Shown here: positions 52,738 through 63,569 of the stretch, one piece after another
Layout of the letters: each line of letters opens with the position of its first letter
How positions within the stretch are numbered: the stretch's first letter is position 1
From: Flaccisagitta enflata
Lineage: Eukaryota > Chaetognatha > Sagittoidea > Aphragmophora
NCBI GenBank assembly: GCA_965153355.1
Contig: OZ231126.1
Coordinates: forward strand, 19,034,001-19,098,000
Direction of reading: 5' to 3'
DNA length: 64,000 nucleotides
Notes under the pieces: model-generated
Databases searched by the model: none
What the model saw: only the letters and a program-made list of their open reading frames with translations
What the model was told of the DNA's origin: nothing
Position numbers and translations under genes: made by a program

Positions 52738-53299
52738 CAAGTCAAGAAGCACGCCGGTGCTGATGGCCTTTGGCTGTCGAATCCGGAAACTACACATCAT
52801 GGAGGTGCTAAAACACCTAAGCGGTGCAGCGAGCTTTGTCGCAAACTTTATCAGGCCTTGGTAGCCTCTTGGCTGACCACAAAAAGGCTAAAATACAGGC
52901 ACCATGGCATCTAGTGCTCAGTGCCTGTGACTTTAGTATTTGGGGGTGTCTTGGTGCCCCATCCTCATCTTTTTATGCCCAGTATTTTCTCAAGTTTTCT
53001 TGATCTTTCATCTTTTCTGCAAGTTGAGAATTCTTGATCTATCTTTTTCATCTCTTCTCATTACTGTTTTTCATCCCCTGTTCCATCATTCTAGGCTCAT
53101 ATTCCGTCATTGCATTTTGGTTGTCTTATTCCTTATCTTTGCAATCAACCCCATTGCCCAACCTTTTCTTGTCCATCCCAAATTCTTCCGTTGTTTAGTT
53201 ACTTGTATCAGATGGAAGATGTCGGAGTTGATTATCCGGCTTTTTCAAGTCAAGAAGCATGCCAGTGCTGATGGCCTATGGCTGTCGAATCTGGATACA
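52738..53299 (+). repeat. Duplicated 54-bp coding-like motif in the LTR element
   Basis: 52738-52791 and 53246-53299 share CAAGTCAAGAAGCAYGCCRG and TGCTGATGGCC. In the same frame both read QVKKHA(G/S)ADGLWLSN. The first copy continues open for about 40 codons (CSELCRKLYQALVASWL), the second ends at 53374. This suggests decayed or spliced coding sequence of the element. Confidence 0.5.
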
Positions 53300-53771
53300 T
53301 CTAACATGCGGTTTGATCAAGCGAGGTTTAGGCAAGAGGGTGCCTTTGAAGATTCGATAATTCCTGGCGAATAAAAGGAGCTCTGACAATTGAGCATGGA
53401 GTCGACCCAAGTTCATTAACTTTTAACTCCTTTTAACTCAGGGAAAAATCCAAGCACGAGTGGACGCACTTGGTGCTGATGTGTGAAAATACAGTGATTT
53501 CTTGTAAAAAGTTTAGTATGCTGAAAAAAAAAGATATTTTTACTTTTAGTAATGATCCAGATTTTGGAGGTTGTGTAACTTGATGAAAGTGGTCCCTTTT
53601 AGTAAGGAATCTGTACGCAGGGACTGCTTTCTAGTAAGGGTGAATCCCTGTAGTAGTCCAATTTCCGCATCCATATTTCCAAGAACTGTAGTATTACATG
53701 GATGCATAGTTGAATGATCATATTGCAAAGTCCTGTTTAAAAGTGTCCCTAGTTTCCCTAGTTAGCTATTT

Positions 53772-54444
53772 ACGTACTTAAGTGATGGATCTTTTGCAGT
53801 CTCTCAGTAGCTTTTACATGATGATGATTCCCGTATATTTATAGCTTATTAGCGTATGATGTCATTGTTAGTTTTATAAAGAAGAATACTTTTAGCTATT
53901 TTACTACGTAAAGGATGGGATGGTTAATTACATTTTTCATTTGGTAACTGACGTTTGATGTACAAGTATTAGCTTCCTTTCAATCTCAGCAAATACTGTA
54001 GACAGATTGCGATTTGATTGCTTACACAATTTTGCAATACTTTGCTCGATAATTGATTACCTCATTTTGATGATCAGGTGTGATAAGCATATCAGTGTGT
54101 TGGTAGTGAATTGCTGAGAGGTCTTTTTGCCGTACAATATAATCAAACATCAACGTCAAGATTATCCAGTTATCCTTTCTCCCATCTCTTCAAGATAAGA
54201 AGTCAATAAGTTAAGAAACCTTTTCAAGAGACAGATGTGGAGTTGGCTGCCTGAGCAAGTTAGTCATTCTGCCACAAATCTATTGCGATGGGCACATGCG
54301 TGGATGCCCTGTCTACACCATTGGACAGTGGCAATTAGTCAAGACACTACAAGTCTGGATCCCTCAAGAGTCAGGTCCGTAGTCACTGTGCCCCATTTGT
54401 CGCATTAACACCGATACAACCCTGAATAATAACCTTCGTTTACA
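53772..54444 (+). repeat. 3' LTR
   Basis: Ungapped match to 49706-50378 with three substitutions (53780, 53797, 54427). Directly followed by a (TTTC)n tract. Confidence 0.8.
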
Positions 54445-54446
54445 TT

Positions 54447-54490
<44 letters not shown>

Positions 54491-54652
54491 TTTTTCTTTC
54501 TTTTTTTCGTCTTCCTTTTTACTTCCTTTTTTTATTCTTCCTTCTTTCCCTATTTCTTTCTTACCTTCTTCCGTACGTTCACTTTATTTTCCTTTTCTTT
54601 TTTTCTTTCTTTCTTCCTCTGTTTCTTTCACTCTTTCTCTCGTTTTTTTTTT

Positions 54653-54728
<76 letters not shown>

Positions 54729-54885
54729 TTTTTCTTTCTTTCTTTCTTTTTTTTCTTTCTTTTTCTTTTTCTTTTTATTCTTTCCTCCTTGGCTCCTTCC
54801 TTCTTTCTCTCTTTTCTCTCTATCTTTCTCTCTTTCTTTTTCCTTTCACGATTTCTTTTCGCTCTTTCTTCTTTCGTAGCGAACT
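54445..54885. repeat. (TTTC)n-rich microsatellite
   Basis: Long TTTC runs with interruptions (TTCC, TTTT). The purine strand gives KERKKER artefact frames. Confidence 0.95.
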
Positions 54886-55614
54886 GTTTCTCTCTCCTAA
54901 ATTCCACCGGTAATATCTTGTGCGACATCTCGCAATGAAAAGGGAGATGACCTGTCAAGTGGAAACAAAAGGCCAGCAAAAGTAAAAAAAGGATGGAACA
55001 ATAAATGAACCAAGGATACAGAGAAAAAGAATCGATAGAAGAAAAAAAAAGACGAAAGAACGAGATGAAAAAAAGGGAAGAAAAGGAAAAAAGGAAGAAA
55101 GTCTCTTACTCTTTTTCTCTCTTCGTTTCTTTCTTTTCTTTCTCTTTTAAAAAACGGCGGAAGTTGAGAATGAAAAAAAGGCGTCAAAAGAGTGAAGAGG
55201 AAACTTTGGCCACCTGCTGATGGACGATGGAAACTCGGAATAGCGGTGGAAACGGGAGTGATGAAACAGGTCACGAGGAGGGAGGGGGGGGGAAGAATAG
55301 AGGAGTGTGAAGGTTCATGAACAGGCTCAGCCGCTCAGGAGCTGGGCCGAGCGTGACACTGCGGTAAACCTCTATCCCGTGGACGTTACAACAACGCCAT
55401 TTTCCGCCATTTGGCGAAGCGATGCAATTTATTGCAATATCGTGTCCCGGACGGTACGGTATGAGACGAGTCTTCGATAATCATACCGTATCTGTATTTA
55501 CTCATCTGTGGTTACAACTTCAGACATACGCTAGACAACCTCACATTTTTGACATATCACTTGCCTGACTGATGGAGAGACAGACAGACGGACAAGGTGA
55601 TGTAAGCAGGGGCA
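54886..55614. other. Intergenic, no gene recognised
   Basis: A purine-rich stretch (55020-55100) and a pyrimidine-rich stretch (55100-55150) lie adjacent. The remainder is unique-looking with no supported gene. An HL-core-like GACAGACAGACGGACAAGG occurs at about 55578-55597. Confidence 0.4.
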
Positions 55615-55709
55615 GCAAGAGAAAGAATGAGAGAGAAAGAATGAGAGAGAAAGAATGAGAGAGAAAGAATGAGAGAGAAAGAATGAGAGAGAAAGAATGA
55701 GAGAGAAAG

Positions 55710-55804
<95 letters not shown>

Positions 55805-55858
55805 ATGGGAGAGAAAAAATGAGGGAGAAAGAATGAGAGAGAAAGAATGAGAGACGAA

Positions 55859-55951
<93 letters not shown>
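55615..55951. repeat. (GA)n and (GAGAGAAAGAAT)n microsatellites
   Basis: Units GAGAGAAAGAATGAGAGAAA flank two long pure GA runs (about 55710-55800 and 55862-55950). Confidence 0.95.
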
Positions 55952-55953
<2 letters not shown>

Positions 55954-56388
55954 TTTCTTCTTTCTTTTTTTCTTTTCTTCTTTTTTTCTTTTTTTCTTTT
56001 CTTCTTTTTTTCTTTTCTTCTTTTTCTTTTTCTCCTTCTTCCTCTTCTTCTTGTTTTCAATACCGTTACCGTCACGGCCAAGCAGCCCATTACCGTTTTA
56101 GGGCGACCCTGCCTTTTTTCCGCAACCGGAACGAACTTCCGGTTTCACGCTCGGGCCAGCTCAGGAGTCTTCCGGGCCGCGGCTGTGCGTATGAGTGAAA
56201 TCGCAAATGAAACGACAAACCTTGTCATGGTAAACATTTCGAACCATGAAGCGTTTGAACAAATTGCTATCAAATGGCTTGTTGTTTTTAGGTCCGTCTT
56301 CGCATCTCTACAAGAGGCTTTGTCCGCCCACCGTCCGTCCGTCCGTCCGTGGCGTTTTTGTTCTTGTAAAATCGAGCCAAATCGAGCA

Positions 56389-56390
<2 letters not shown>
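55952..56390. other. Pyrimidine tract and short unique region
   Basis: TTCTTTT-rich to about 56052, then unique sequence. At about 56290-56352 there is a minus-strand HL core/tail remnant (GGACGGACGGACGGTGGGCG, then GACAAAGCCTCTTGTAGAGA). No gene. Confidence 0.4.

Positions 56391-56465
<75 letters not shown>
56391..56465. repeat. (TC)n microsatellite
   Basis: About 75 bp of TC dinucleotides. Confidence 0.97.
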
Positions 56466-56467
<2 letters not shown>

Positions 56468-56639
56468 TGTCTCTATGTCTTCTTCTCGTGCGCGCACGCG
56501 ATAAATTGCTCAGTCACAGGCATAAAACGCACAGGACGCATCTATACGTCGAATTTCGGCCTCATAAAGCCGTCACTTGTTGGTCCGACAGTCCATTCAT
56601 TCGTAATGAAAGTGGAAAAACGAGCGTGTTAGATACTTG

Positions 56640-56835
56640 TCTTTTTGTGTACCCTGTCTTCAAAAGCAACTGTAACCAGCAAAAGTTGTATTATGCGATA
56701 ACTGTTCCTATTACAAAATTCAGTTTTTTTTCTTTTTTAAAGCATATCAACTGCGGATTCTTCATGCGAAATTTCAGCACTTTTTATCGAGTGGCGATAC
56801 TGCTTTCCATTTCAGACATGAATGGGGGTGTTTGA
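56640..56835. repeat. Dispersed repeat shared with 4060-4275
   Basis: TCTTCAAAAGCAACTGTAAC, GCGAAATTTCAGCACTTTTT and TTTCAGACATGAATGG occur in complement and the same order at 4060-4275. Confidence 0.55.
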
Positions 56836-56865
56836 CTACAAGTCTATGAAAGTTAAAACAACAAA

Positions 56866-57145
56866 AATAGTCGCAAAAGCGTTAGATGGTCAGCGGTATC
56901 CGTTGCCCCTATGTGAGTATATGTGGAGTGTGAAGGTGAGAGGGGCAGCGGCCCCGAAGGGGCCGATGACCTATGCTTAGTAAGTTTTGAAGCTCTAGGA
57001 TTGAATTTGAGCATCAATAATGGGATTTGAGCCTCAAGGCTGCGATTTGAGTCATGAGTCTGTGATTTGAGCCTCGAGGCTGTAATTTGAGCCATGAGGC
57101 TGTTATTTGAGCCTCGAGGCTGTGATATGAGGCTGAGGCTGGGAT
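56866..57145 (+). repeat. FB arm with GATTTGAGCCTCGAGGCTGT minisatellite
   Basis: AATAGTCGCAAAAGCGTTAG and ATGGTCAGCGGTATCCGTTG (also at 58818) lead into GGGGCAGCGGCCCCGAAGGG with GATGACCTATGCTTA, then about seven 20-21 bp units. Confidence 0.7.
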
Positions 57146-57200
57146 TGAATGAATGAATGAAAACATCTATTTTCTCCGAAACATGGGGCATTGTAACACT

Positions 57201-57342
57201 AGCCAGAGCACACAGATAGATGGGGTAGGAGCACAGGATACCATTGATCAGTATAAGGGTTTCTTTGACCGTAGAATCGATTGGAGGGGTCAAAAGAGGT
57301 CAAAAACGACCGGATCGTGTCCCACGCTGGCCCTGAACAAGC
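57201..57342 (-). repeat. Left TIR of the 57.2-60.0 kb element
   Basis: Reverse complement of 59902-60043. Read inward on the minus strand it keeps the frame GPAWDTIRSFLTSFDPSNRF open. Confidence 0.8.
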
Positions 57343-57867
57343 ATTATGACGTATTTTCACTATTTTTCTTCTATTTTTGGTACTTCTCCGCTTCTCTGTT
57401 GTCACCAATGCATCTTACTCGACTTTTTATGGATTAAGAAGCCTTTCTTGCAAGTAAATTATTGATAGATATGATCAGGAACGGTAGATGGGGTGCTTAT
57501 GACACATAATTCTGGTTTGGGGCCCTGGATCGAGCATAAATACAAATATACGAAGGAAAAACCGGGAAAAGTTCACTTTTCATCAACTACAGATGATTTG
57601 TTTTTCTATTTCCTCTTACATTTTCATTGTGGGAAACTTGTAGTTCCAAGGGGGGGGGGGGAAGAGGAGGAAGAAGAGGAGGAGGAGGAGAAGGAGGAGG
57701 AGCAAGAATCACCCATCTCATCAATGTGAAGAAATAGGTAAGTATAAGTCGACTCAGCAAACGTCAAATGAGTGGTGGCGTCGATGTTCTATGAAAGAAG
57801 AAGAAGAATGGAATGGAATTGGTCCAGGATGAAATGTTTTTGATAGTAAAACTGAGAAATAGGGGAT

Positions 57868-58810
57868 GGTAGCCCCTGAGGTACCCTCCAGGGGCTCTCA
57901 AAGGGGCCCGAAATAGGACAAATTGCTAAAAATGACCAAAATTATGATTCTTTTTGTTGTTATTCCTGCATCCCGCTTCATTGTCATCGGAGGAATAATT
58001 GCTGTAAAGATACAGTAATCTGGTACGGGGGAACCATTATAAAGATGAAGAGCCCCTGGGGACCCCATTTACAGTCTATGGACATTACAGTATTTGTAGA
58101 TATGTCAGCAGTTTGGCATATCTCAAAGCATTGAAATCTCTCATTCTAGCACATTTCAGAATGAGAGATCTCAACTTGTTGAAATGTGCTAGAATGAGAA
58201 ATTGCAACGCATTTAAATGTGCCAGAATAAATGATCTCAACGCATTCAGATATGCTAAACTGCTGACATATCTACAAATACCATTTTGTCCACTGACTGT
58301 TTAGGGGGCCCTATAGGCTCAAGATCATGACTTTTTAGCATTGTTCAGAAAAGTACATTTTCTGAAAATATTCTGTGATCTGGTATGGGGCACAGACAAA
58401 CGTTAAGGGCCTATAGAAACCCCATCAAGGGGGCCTTAAGTGCTCAAAAAGATTGACAAAATTAGAATAGCTGAAAATGACAAGGATCATGATTCCTTGG
58501 TTGTTGTTTCTGCATCTCTGTCTTGAGAGTCGTAAAATTTCTGGCAAGACTCTTGACTCAAGAGATTCATGTAGTATGAGAAAACAGTAAAGGAGGTTAA
58601 GATCAAGGGACCCCATGCTGGGGGCCTTGAGGGCTCAAAAAAGACAAATTGATTTTGTCGAAAAATGCTGAAAATGTCCAAAATAATCTTTTGTTGCTTC
58701 GATGTTATTACAAGAATGTGCTGTCAAGATAAAGTAATCTGGTGTGGGGGAACAAAAGCAAGGTTGAGGGCCCAAAGGCCCCAGCAAAAATGCCAAATTG
58801 AAACCAAAGG
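57868..58810. repeat. Three diverged ~250-300 bp tandem units
   Basis: Each unit contains a GGGGACCCCAT/GGGGCCTT block, a CTCAAAAAGAYNGACAAATT block, a GCTGAAAATGACCAAAAT block and an AGTAATCTGGTRYGGGG block. The second unit is interrupted by the MITE 58072-58300. A related GGCCCTTAAGGGGCCCC block is at 3520. Confidence 0.6.
58072..58300. mobile_element. MITE related to 20996-21295
   Basis: The left end CAGTCTATGGACATTACAGT precedes ATTTGTAGATATGTCAGCAG; the right end is CTGACATATCTACAAATACC with TTTTGTCCACTGACTG. The interior has inverted GAGATCTCAACTTGTTGAAA-type units. TA precedes the left end. Confidence 0.75.
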
Positions 58811-58817
58811 AATAGCA

Positions 58818-59182
58818 GAAATAGTCGCAAAAGCGTTAGATGGTCAGCGGTACCAATGCCCTGCCTAAGTAGGTTTTGGCTAAAGTTGAGGGGGAGCAGG
58901 GCAGCGGCCCCAAAAAGGGTCGATGACCTATGCCTTCACACATGGAGGATTTTCTCCTTCACCTCCTCCTCCTCCTCCTCCCCCCTCTGAATCAGATCCT
59001 CGCCTCAAGGCCAAAATCCTAGCCTCGAGGCCCAAATCCCAGTCTTAGGGCTTCAAGGATGGGTTTTGGGCCTTGAGGCGGAGATTTGGGCCTCTAGGCG
59101 GAGATTTGGGCCTCAAGGCGGAGATTTGGGAGTCAAGGCGGAAATTTGGGCCTCAAGGCTGGGATTTGGGCCTCGAGGCGGT
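58818..59182 (+). repeat. FB module, left arm and minisatellite
   Basis: ATAGTCGCAAAAGCGTTAGA, GGGGGAGCAGGGCAGCGGCC, GGGTCGATGACCTATGCCTT, (CTC)n, then 20-bp units GCGGAGATTTGGGCCTCAAG. The right arm is missing; an HL head fragment follows. Confidence 0.7.
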
Positions 59183-59191
59183 TTTTGTATA

Positions 59192-59252
59192 ACTGCTCCT
59201 GCCGAACCGTCCGCGACTGGATTGCCGTGTATCCGGCCATGTTTCTGCCATG
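59192..59252 (-). mobile_element. HL-family head fragment
   Basis: On the minus strand: GAAACATGGCCGGATACACG, GCAATCCAGTCGCGGACGG, TTCGGCAGGAGCAG. Core and tail absent. Confidence 0.6.
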
Positions 59253-59397
59253 GTAACGTATTTGTCAGTAGTTAAGGATAGTTGTGAGCAATCCGGAGTA
59301 AACACCATTGAAAGCTTGCAAATGATTCTTTTTTTATCTAGTGATATCATTCAGTCAATATGAAAAAAAAATTCGGTAGACGGCGTTGATTTGATTC

Positions 59398-59660
59398 CTT
59401 GCTTCTTCTTCTTCTTCTTCTTCTTCTTCTTCATCTTCTTCTTCTTCTCCTTCTTCTTTGATGAAATGCGATGTCGTCCTTAGAAATTACTTTTCAAAAA
59501 TCGTTCAAGCTCTGCCTCTCTCCTCTTCCTATCTCTCCTTATCCTCCTCTTCTTTTTCCTCCTCCTCCTCTTCCTCTTCCTCCTCCCCATCCTTCACCTC
59601 TTCCTACTGTTTTCCTTCTCTATGACCCTCATTTAACTTTTCCACGACCCTCATGAGGCC
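59398..59660. repeat. (TTC)n and (CTC)n pyrimidine tracts
   Basis: TTC repeats at 59398-59458, and CTCTTCCTCC-type DNA at 59515-59600. No gene. Confidence 0.85.
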
Positions 59661-59901
59661 TCATTTTACTGTGTTTTTCCCGATTGACGCTCAAAATAAA
59701 GCCATTTATGCTCGAGACCGGGCCCCAAGACGGAATTTCATGGTATATGGGCTGTTATAGGTTAATTATAGATTATATTCTAACAAAGTGTGTTCGTATT
59801 AATGCCTGATGTCTCCACAAAGTTGATTGGCAGCGATTGGTATAAATTCACAGTCCAATTACGCTAAAAATTGCCAAAAATACCCTAAAAATGGTCAATA
59901 T

Positions 59902-60043
59902 GCTCGTTCAGGGCCAGCGTGGGACACGATGCGGTCGTTTTTGACCTCTTTTGACCCCTCCAATCGATTCTACGGTCAAAGAAACCCTTATACTGATCAA
60001 TGGTATCCTGTGCTCCTACCCCATCTATCTGTGTGCTCTGGCT
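59902..60043 (+). repeat. Right TIR of the 57.2-60.0 kb element
   Basis: Complement of 57201-57342. An open frame from 59827 crosses it (SGPAWDTMRSFLTSFDPSNR, then WYPVLLPHLSVCSG). The same peptide is open in the left TIR. Confidence 0.8.
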
Positions 60044-60054
60044 ATTGTAACACT

Positions 60055-60735
60055 TTGGTTGTACAAAACAGAGCGGGCTACGCCTAAGCGGAACGTCCAA
60101 CGAATTTAACGATTGCATAGTACGGGGAGTCAGTTTGTAGACAGCTTGTAAATGGCAGACCGGTTTAAAAGAGAACAAATACAGTCGAGAATTTTCAATG
60201 AAAACATGGCAAACATTGTTTCTATAAGAACATGGTTCAAGTTTAAGAGAGATAAAAATAAGCAAGCTTTGTATAACTTTAAACAAAAGAAGATATAGTC
60301 TTTTAGCAATATTACACAGTAAACGATATGGGTTAGAGTTCAGTAGTTTTTATCTTAAATGAAAAACAAAAGATACACATCTTAAGTAAAGAGAGAGAAA
60401 AAAAAAATAAAGAAAAAACTAAAAGAAAAAAAAATCAAAACAAAACTCGGTTTAACAGACAAGATGATATCGTAATTACCAGGAAGACAAAGGAATGCTC
60501 TTCCCTCCCTCCCCCCGGGTTGTAATTAGATTTCGACGGGCGTTGAGGGCGCTAGGAAGAACGTCATGTTTTTCACTTTAGTTGTAAAGGGCGATGGGAG
60601 AGACAGAAGTTCGATTTTTTTTCACATTACGTCAGGCGGCGTTTGGGGGATGCGTGGGAGGCTTATATTGTTATTGAATGCATGACTGCGTAACATGTGC
60701 CAGTGGTTTTTTGATCGCGTCCGCCGGGGGGCGAA
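60055..60735. other. Intergenic, no gene recognised
   Basis: AT-rich with an A-rich stretch near 60390-60440, then a GC-richer 200 bp. No gene or repeat family identified. Confidence 0.4.
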
Positions 60736-61195
60736 AAGGGTGAATTTGAGCATCAATAGTGGGATTTGAGGCTTTAGGCTGGGATTTGAGCCATGAGGCT
60801 GGGATTTGAGGCTTGGGGCTGGGATTTGAGGCTTGGGGCTGAGATTTGAGGCTTGGGGCTGGGATTTGAGGCTTGAGGCTGGGATTTGAGGCTTTAGGCT
60901 GGGATTTGAGCCTTTAGGCTGGGATATGGGCCTCTAGACTGGGATTTGAGCCTCAAGGCTGGGATTTGAGCCTCAAGGTTGGGATTTGAGCCTTAAGGTT
61001 GGGATTTGAGCCCCGAAGCTAGGATTTGGGCCTCGAGACTAGGATTTGGGCCTCAAGACTAGGATTTGGGCCCCAAGGCCAGGATATGAGCTTCGAAGGG
61101 GGTGGACGGAGGAGGAGGAGGAGAAGAAGGAGAAGGAAAAATTTCCCCTATGTGTGAAAGCATAGGTCATCGGCCCCTTCAATGGCGTTTACTCC
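60736..61195 (+). repeat. FB minisatellite (GGGATTTGAGGCTTGAGGCT) with right arm
   Basis: About 17 units of 20 bp in a single orientation are followed by GGAGGAGGAGGAGAAGAAGG and the right arm TTTCCCCTATGTGTGAAAGC with ATAGGTCATCGGCCCCTTC. It is the least decayed FB minisatellite in the window. Confidence 0.85.
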
Positions 61196-61805
61196 GGATT
61201 GCTCACAACTATCCTTTACTATTGACAAACAAAATGCTTACCTAACAAAAGTTTCAGCCCGACTGCATACCTCATTAGTTTAGGGTTGGACAGGCCTATA
61301 CCATTTAGTATACACAAAATATCTTACAAAAGTAACAATCAAAGATTACTAATGTACTGGTGGAAGTACTGACACTAGCAATATTGATTAGAAACCCATA
61401 CCCTTAGAGGCAAGAATCGAGGTACAACCATTTGGGACCGCCGCACTAAGGGCCATGGATTGCGCTAGATGGCTCCTTGAAAATTTTCATCTCTGCTATA
61501 TAACTCAAACTAAGTAGAACGGTCATAGTAGCATTTGTGCATATGACAGGTTTTATGGCGATTTAGAGTGAAAAAAAAAAACGACCTAAATAGACGTTAC
61601 TACAAAAAATGCTAAATTTCAAGAAAAATCAATAAATTTTTAGGATTATCTGTTGAGAATACAAAAAGCTTATGATATCTTCTATATCGGATTGGATTCC
61701 TTCATAAATGTTTACATGTCTAGAAAAATAAAAAAAGCACTAACAAATTAGTATACTATTACTACATATTTGACCTAATTTGCATTCTTTTATTACCCTA
61801 TGAAT
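61196..61805. other. Intergenic, no gene recognised
   Basis: AT-rich unique-looking DNA. CCGGATTGCTCACAACTATC at the start is the complement of a sequence at 59270-59290, indicating a further short inverted duplication. Confidence 0.4.
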
Positions 61806-61829
61806 AAAAACAAGGCCAACACCTATAAG

Positions 61830-63065
61830 TCGCGTGCGATAATGACGATAATTACCTATTGACCTAAAATTGCCTTTAATACCCTATAATTACCGATAAT
61901 TACCCATAATTAAATAATGACCTATAAGTACCTATGAAGACCTATGATTATCTATAATCAGATATGGACCAATGATTACTTATAATGACGTATGATTATC
62001 CATAATTACCCATAATTACCTATAATAACATATTGACCTAAAATTACCTTTAATGACCTATGATTACCTATAATTACCTATAATTACCCAAAATTAAATA
62101 ATGACCTATAAGTACCTATAAAGACCTATGACTACCCATAATTACATATGGACCAATAATTACCTATATTGACCTATGATTACCCATAATTACCCATAAT
62201 TACCTATTACAATTGCATGATGACCTATAATTAACTGTAATTACCTATGATTAGCTATAATTACCTATAACTGAATAATGACCTATAATTACTTAATATT
62301 GTCTATTGACATATAATTACCTATAATGACCTATAATTACCTATTATTACTTAAGATTACTTAATGACCTATAATTGCCTTTAATGACCTTTGATTACCT
62401 ATAATTACCCATAATTTCATAAAGACCTTTAATTACCAATAATTACCTATAATGACCTATAATGACCTATAATTACCTAAAATTACAAAATTACCTATAA
62501 CTACCTATAATTACCTATAATTACCTATAATTATCTATACTTACATAATGACCTATAATTGCCAATAATGACCTATAATTGCATAATGACCTATAATTAC
62601 CTATTATGACCTATAATTACCTATAATTACATAATGACCTATAATTACCTATAATTACCTATAATGGCCTATAATTTCCTATAATTACCTATAATTACCT
62701 ATGATTACATACTGACCAATAATGACCTATAATTGCATAATAACCTATAATTACCTATAATGACCTATAATTACCTATAATAACCTATAATTGCATAATA
62801 ACCTATAATTGCATAATAACCTATAATTACCTATAATTACCTGTAATCACCTATAATGACCTATTATTACCTATAATTACCTATAATTACCTATAATGAC
62901 CTATAATGACCTATAATTGCATAATAACCTATGATTACCTATAATGACCTATGATTACCTATAATGACCTATGATTACCTGTAATTGCATAATGACCTAT
63001 AATGACCTATAATTACCTATGATTACCCAAAATTACATTATGACCTATAATTACCTATAATTATG
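61830..63065. repeat. TGACCTATAATTACCTATAAT minisatellite
   Basis: An irregular array of 10-11 bp half-units (ATTACCTATA, ATGACCTATA, ATTGCATAAT) with higher-order periodicity. Every frame is rich in stops. Confidence 0.95.
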
Positions 63066-63455
63066 TAAATAAAAATTGACTTATACTGCCTTGAATTGAC
63101 TTACACTTAGTTAAACTGACTTAAATTGACTTGAATTTACTTAAAATGACTTGAAATGACCTAGATTGACTTGAATTGACTAAAATTCAATAATGACTCA
63201 AATGACTTAATTTGACTCAAATTTGACATAAAATGACTTAAATTGACTTATACTGCCTTAAATTGACTTATACTGAGTTAAACTGACTTAAATTGACTTA
63301 AAATGACTTAAAATGACCTAGATTGACTTAAATTGACTAAAATTCAGTAATGACTCAAATGACTTAATTTGACTTAATTTGACTTAAAGTGACTTAAAAT
63401 GACTTAAAATGATCTAATTTGACTCAAAATCACTTAATTGACTTAAAATGACTTG
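63066..63455. repeat. TTGACTTAAAATGACTTAAA minisatellite
   Basis: Ten-bp half-units TTGACTTAAA/ATGACTTAAA. A longer internal duplication is visible: 63075-63195 resembles 63240-63360. Confidence 0.9.
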
Positions 63456-63569
63456 ATAGGAATAAAACGAATAAAAAAAGTAAAATGGGGACAGACCGAC
63501 CGACCGACCGACCGACCGACCGACGGACCGACAAAGCGGGGTATAGAGTCGCGTGCACGCGACTAAAAA

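Larger units (their letters stand above)
49706..54444 (+). mobile_element. LTR retrotransposon, non-autonomous, recent insertion
   Basis: Two 673-bp direct repeats (49706-50378 and 53772-54444) flank 3.4 kb. They align without gaps and differ at only three positions by eye. A TGG-starting primer-binding-like sequence follows the left repeat by one base. The interior encodes small proteins and a coding minisatellite but no recognisable protease, reverse transcriptase or integrase, so it would need proteins supplied in trans. LTR ends are not a clean TG...CA (they end in CA), and no target duplication is visible; the right flank is a (TTTC)n microsatellite. Orientation is inferred from the ORFs and the PBS. 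Confidence 0.75.
57201..60043. mobile_element. 2.84-kb TIR element with 11-bp flanking duplication
   Basis: The ends are 143-bp inverted repeats (57201-57342 and 59902-60043, very few differences) starting AGCCAGAGCACACAGATAGA. The 11-mer ATTGTAACACT occurs directly outside both ends in the same orientation (57190-57200 and 60044-60054), as expected for a target-site duplication. Long TIRs with 9-11 bp duplications are typical of Mutator-like elements, so a non-autonomous MULE-like element is the best guess. No transposase frame was seen inside. The interior is a mosaic of other repeats. Confidence 0.7.
61806..63569 (+). mobile_element. Giant HL-family copy with 1.6-kb minisatellite core
   Basis: The head AAAACAAGGCCAACACCTAT, then AAGTCGCGTGCGA, and the end (GACC)7 core, GGACCGACAAAGCGGGGTAT, then palindromic GTCGCGTGCACGCGAC plus TAAAAA, are those of HL copies such as 21546-21760. 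Between them are about 1,230 bp of TGACCTATAATTACCTATAA units and about 380 bp of TTGACTTAAAATGACTTAAA units. The interior thus expanded some eightfold relative to its nearest relative, which carries only a few TGACTTA units. Confidence 0.8.

Noticed and set aside
55557-56090. A 177-codon minus-strand frame
   Set aside because: A translation of (CT)n and (TTCT)n tracts.
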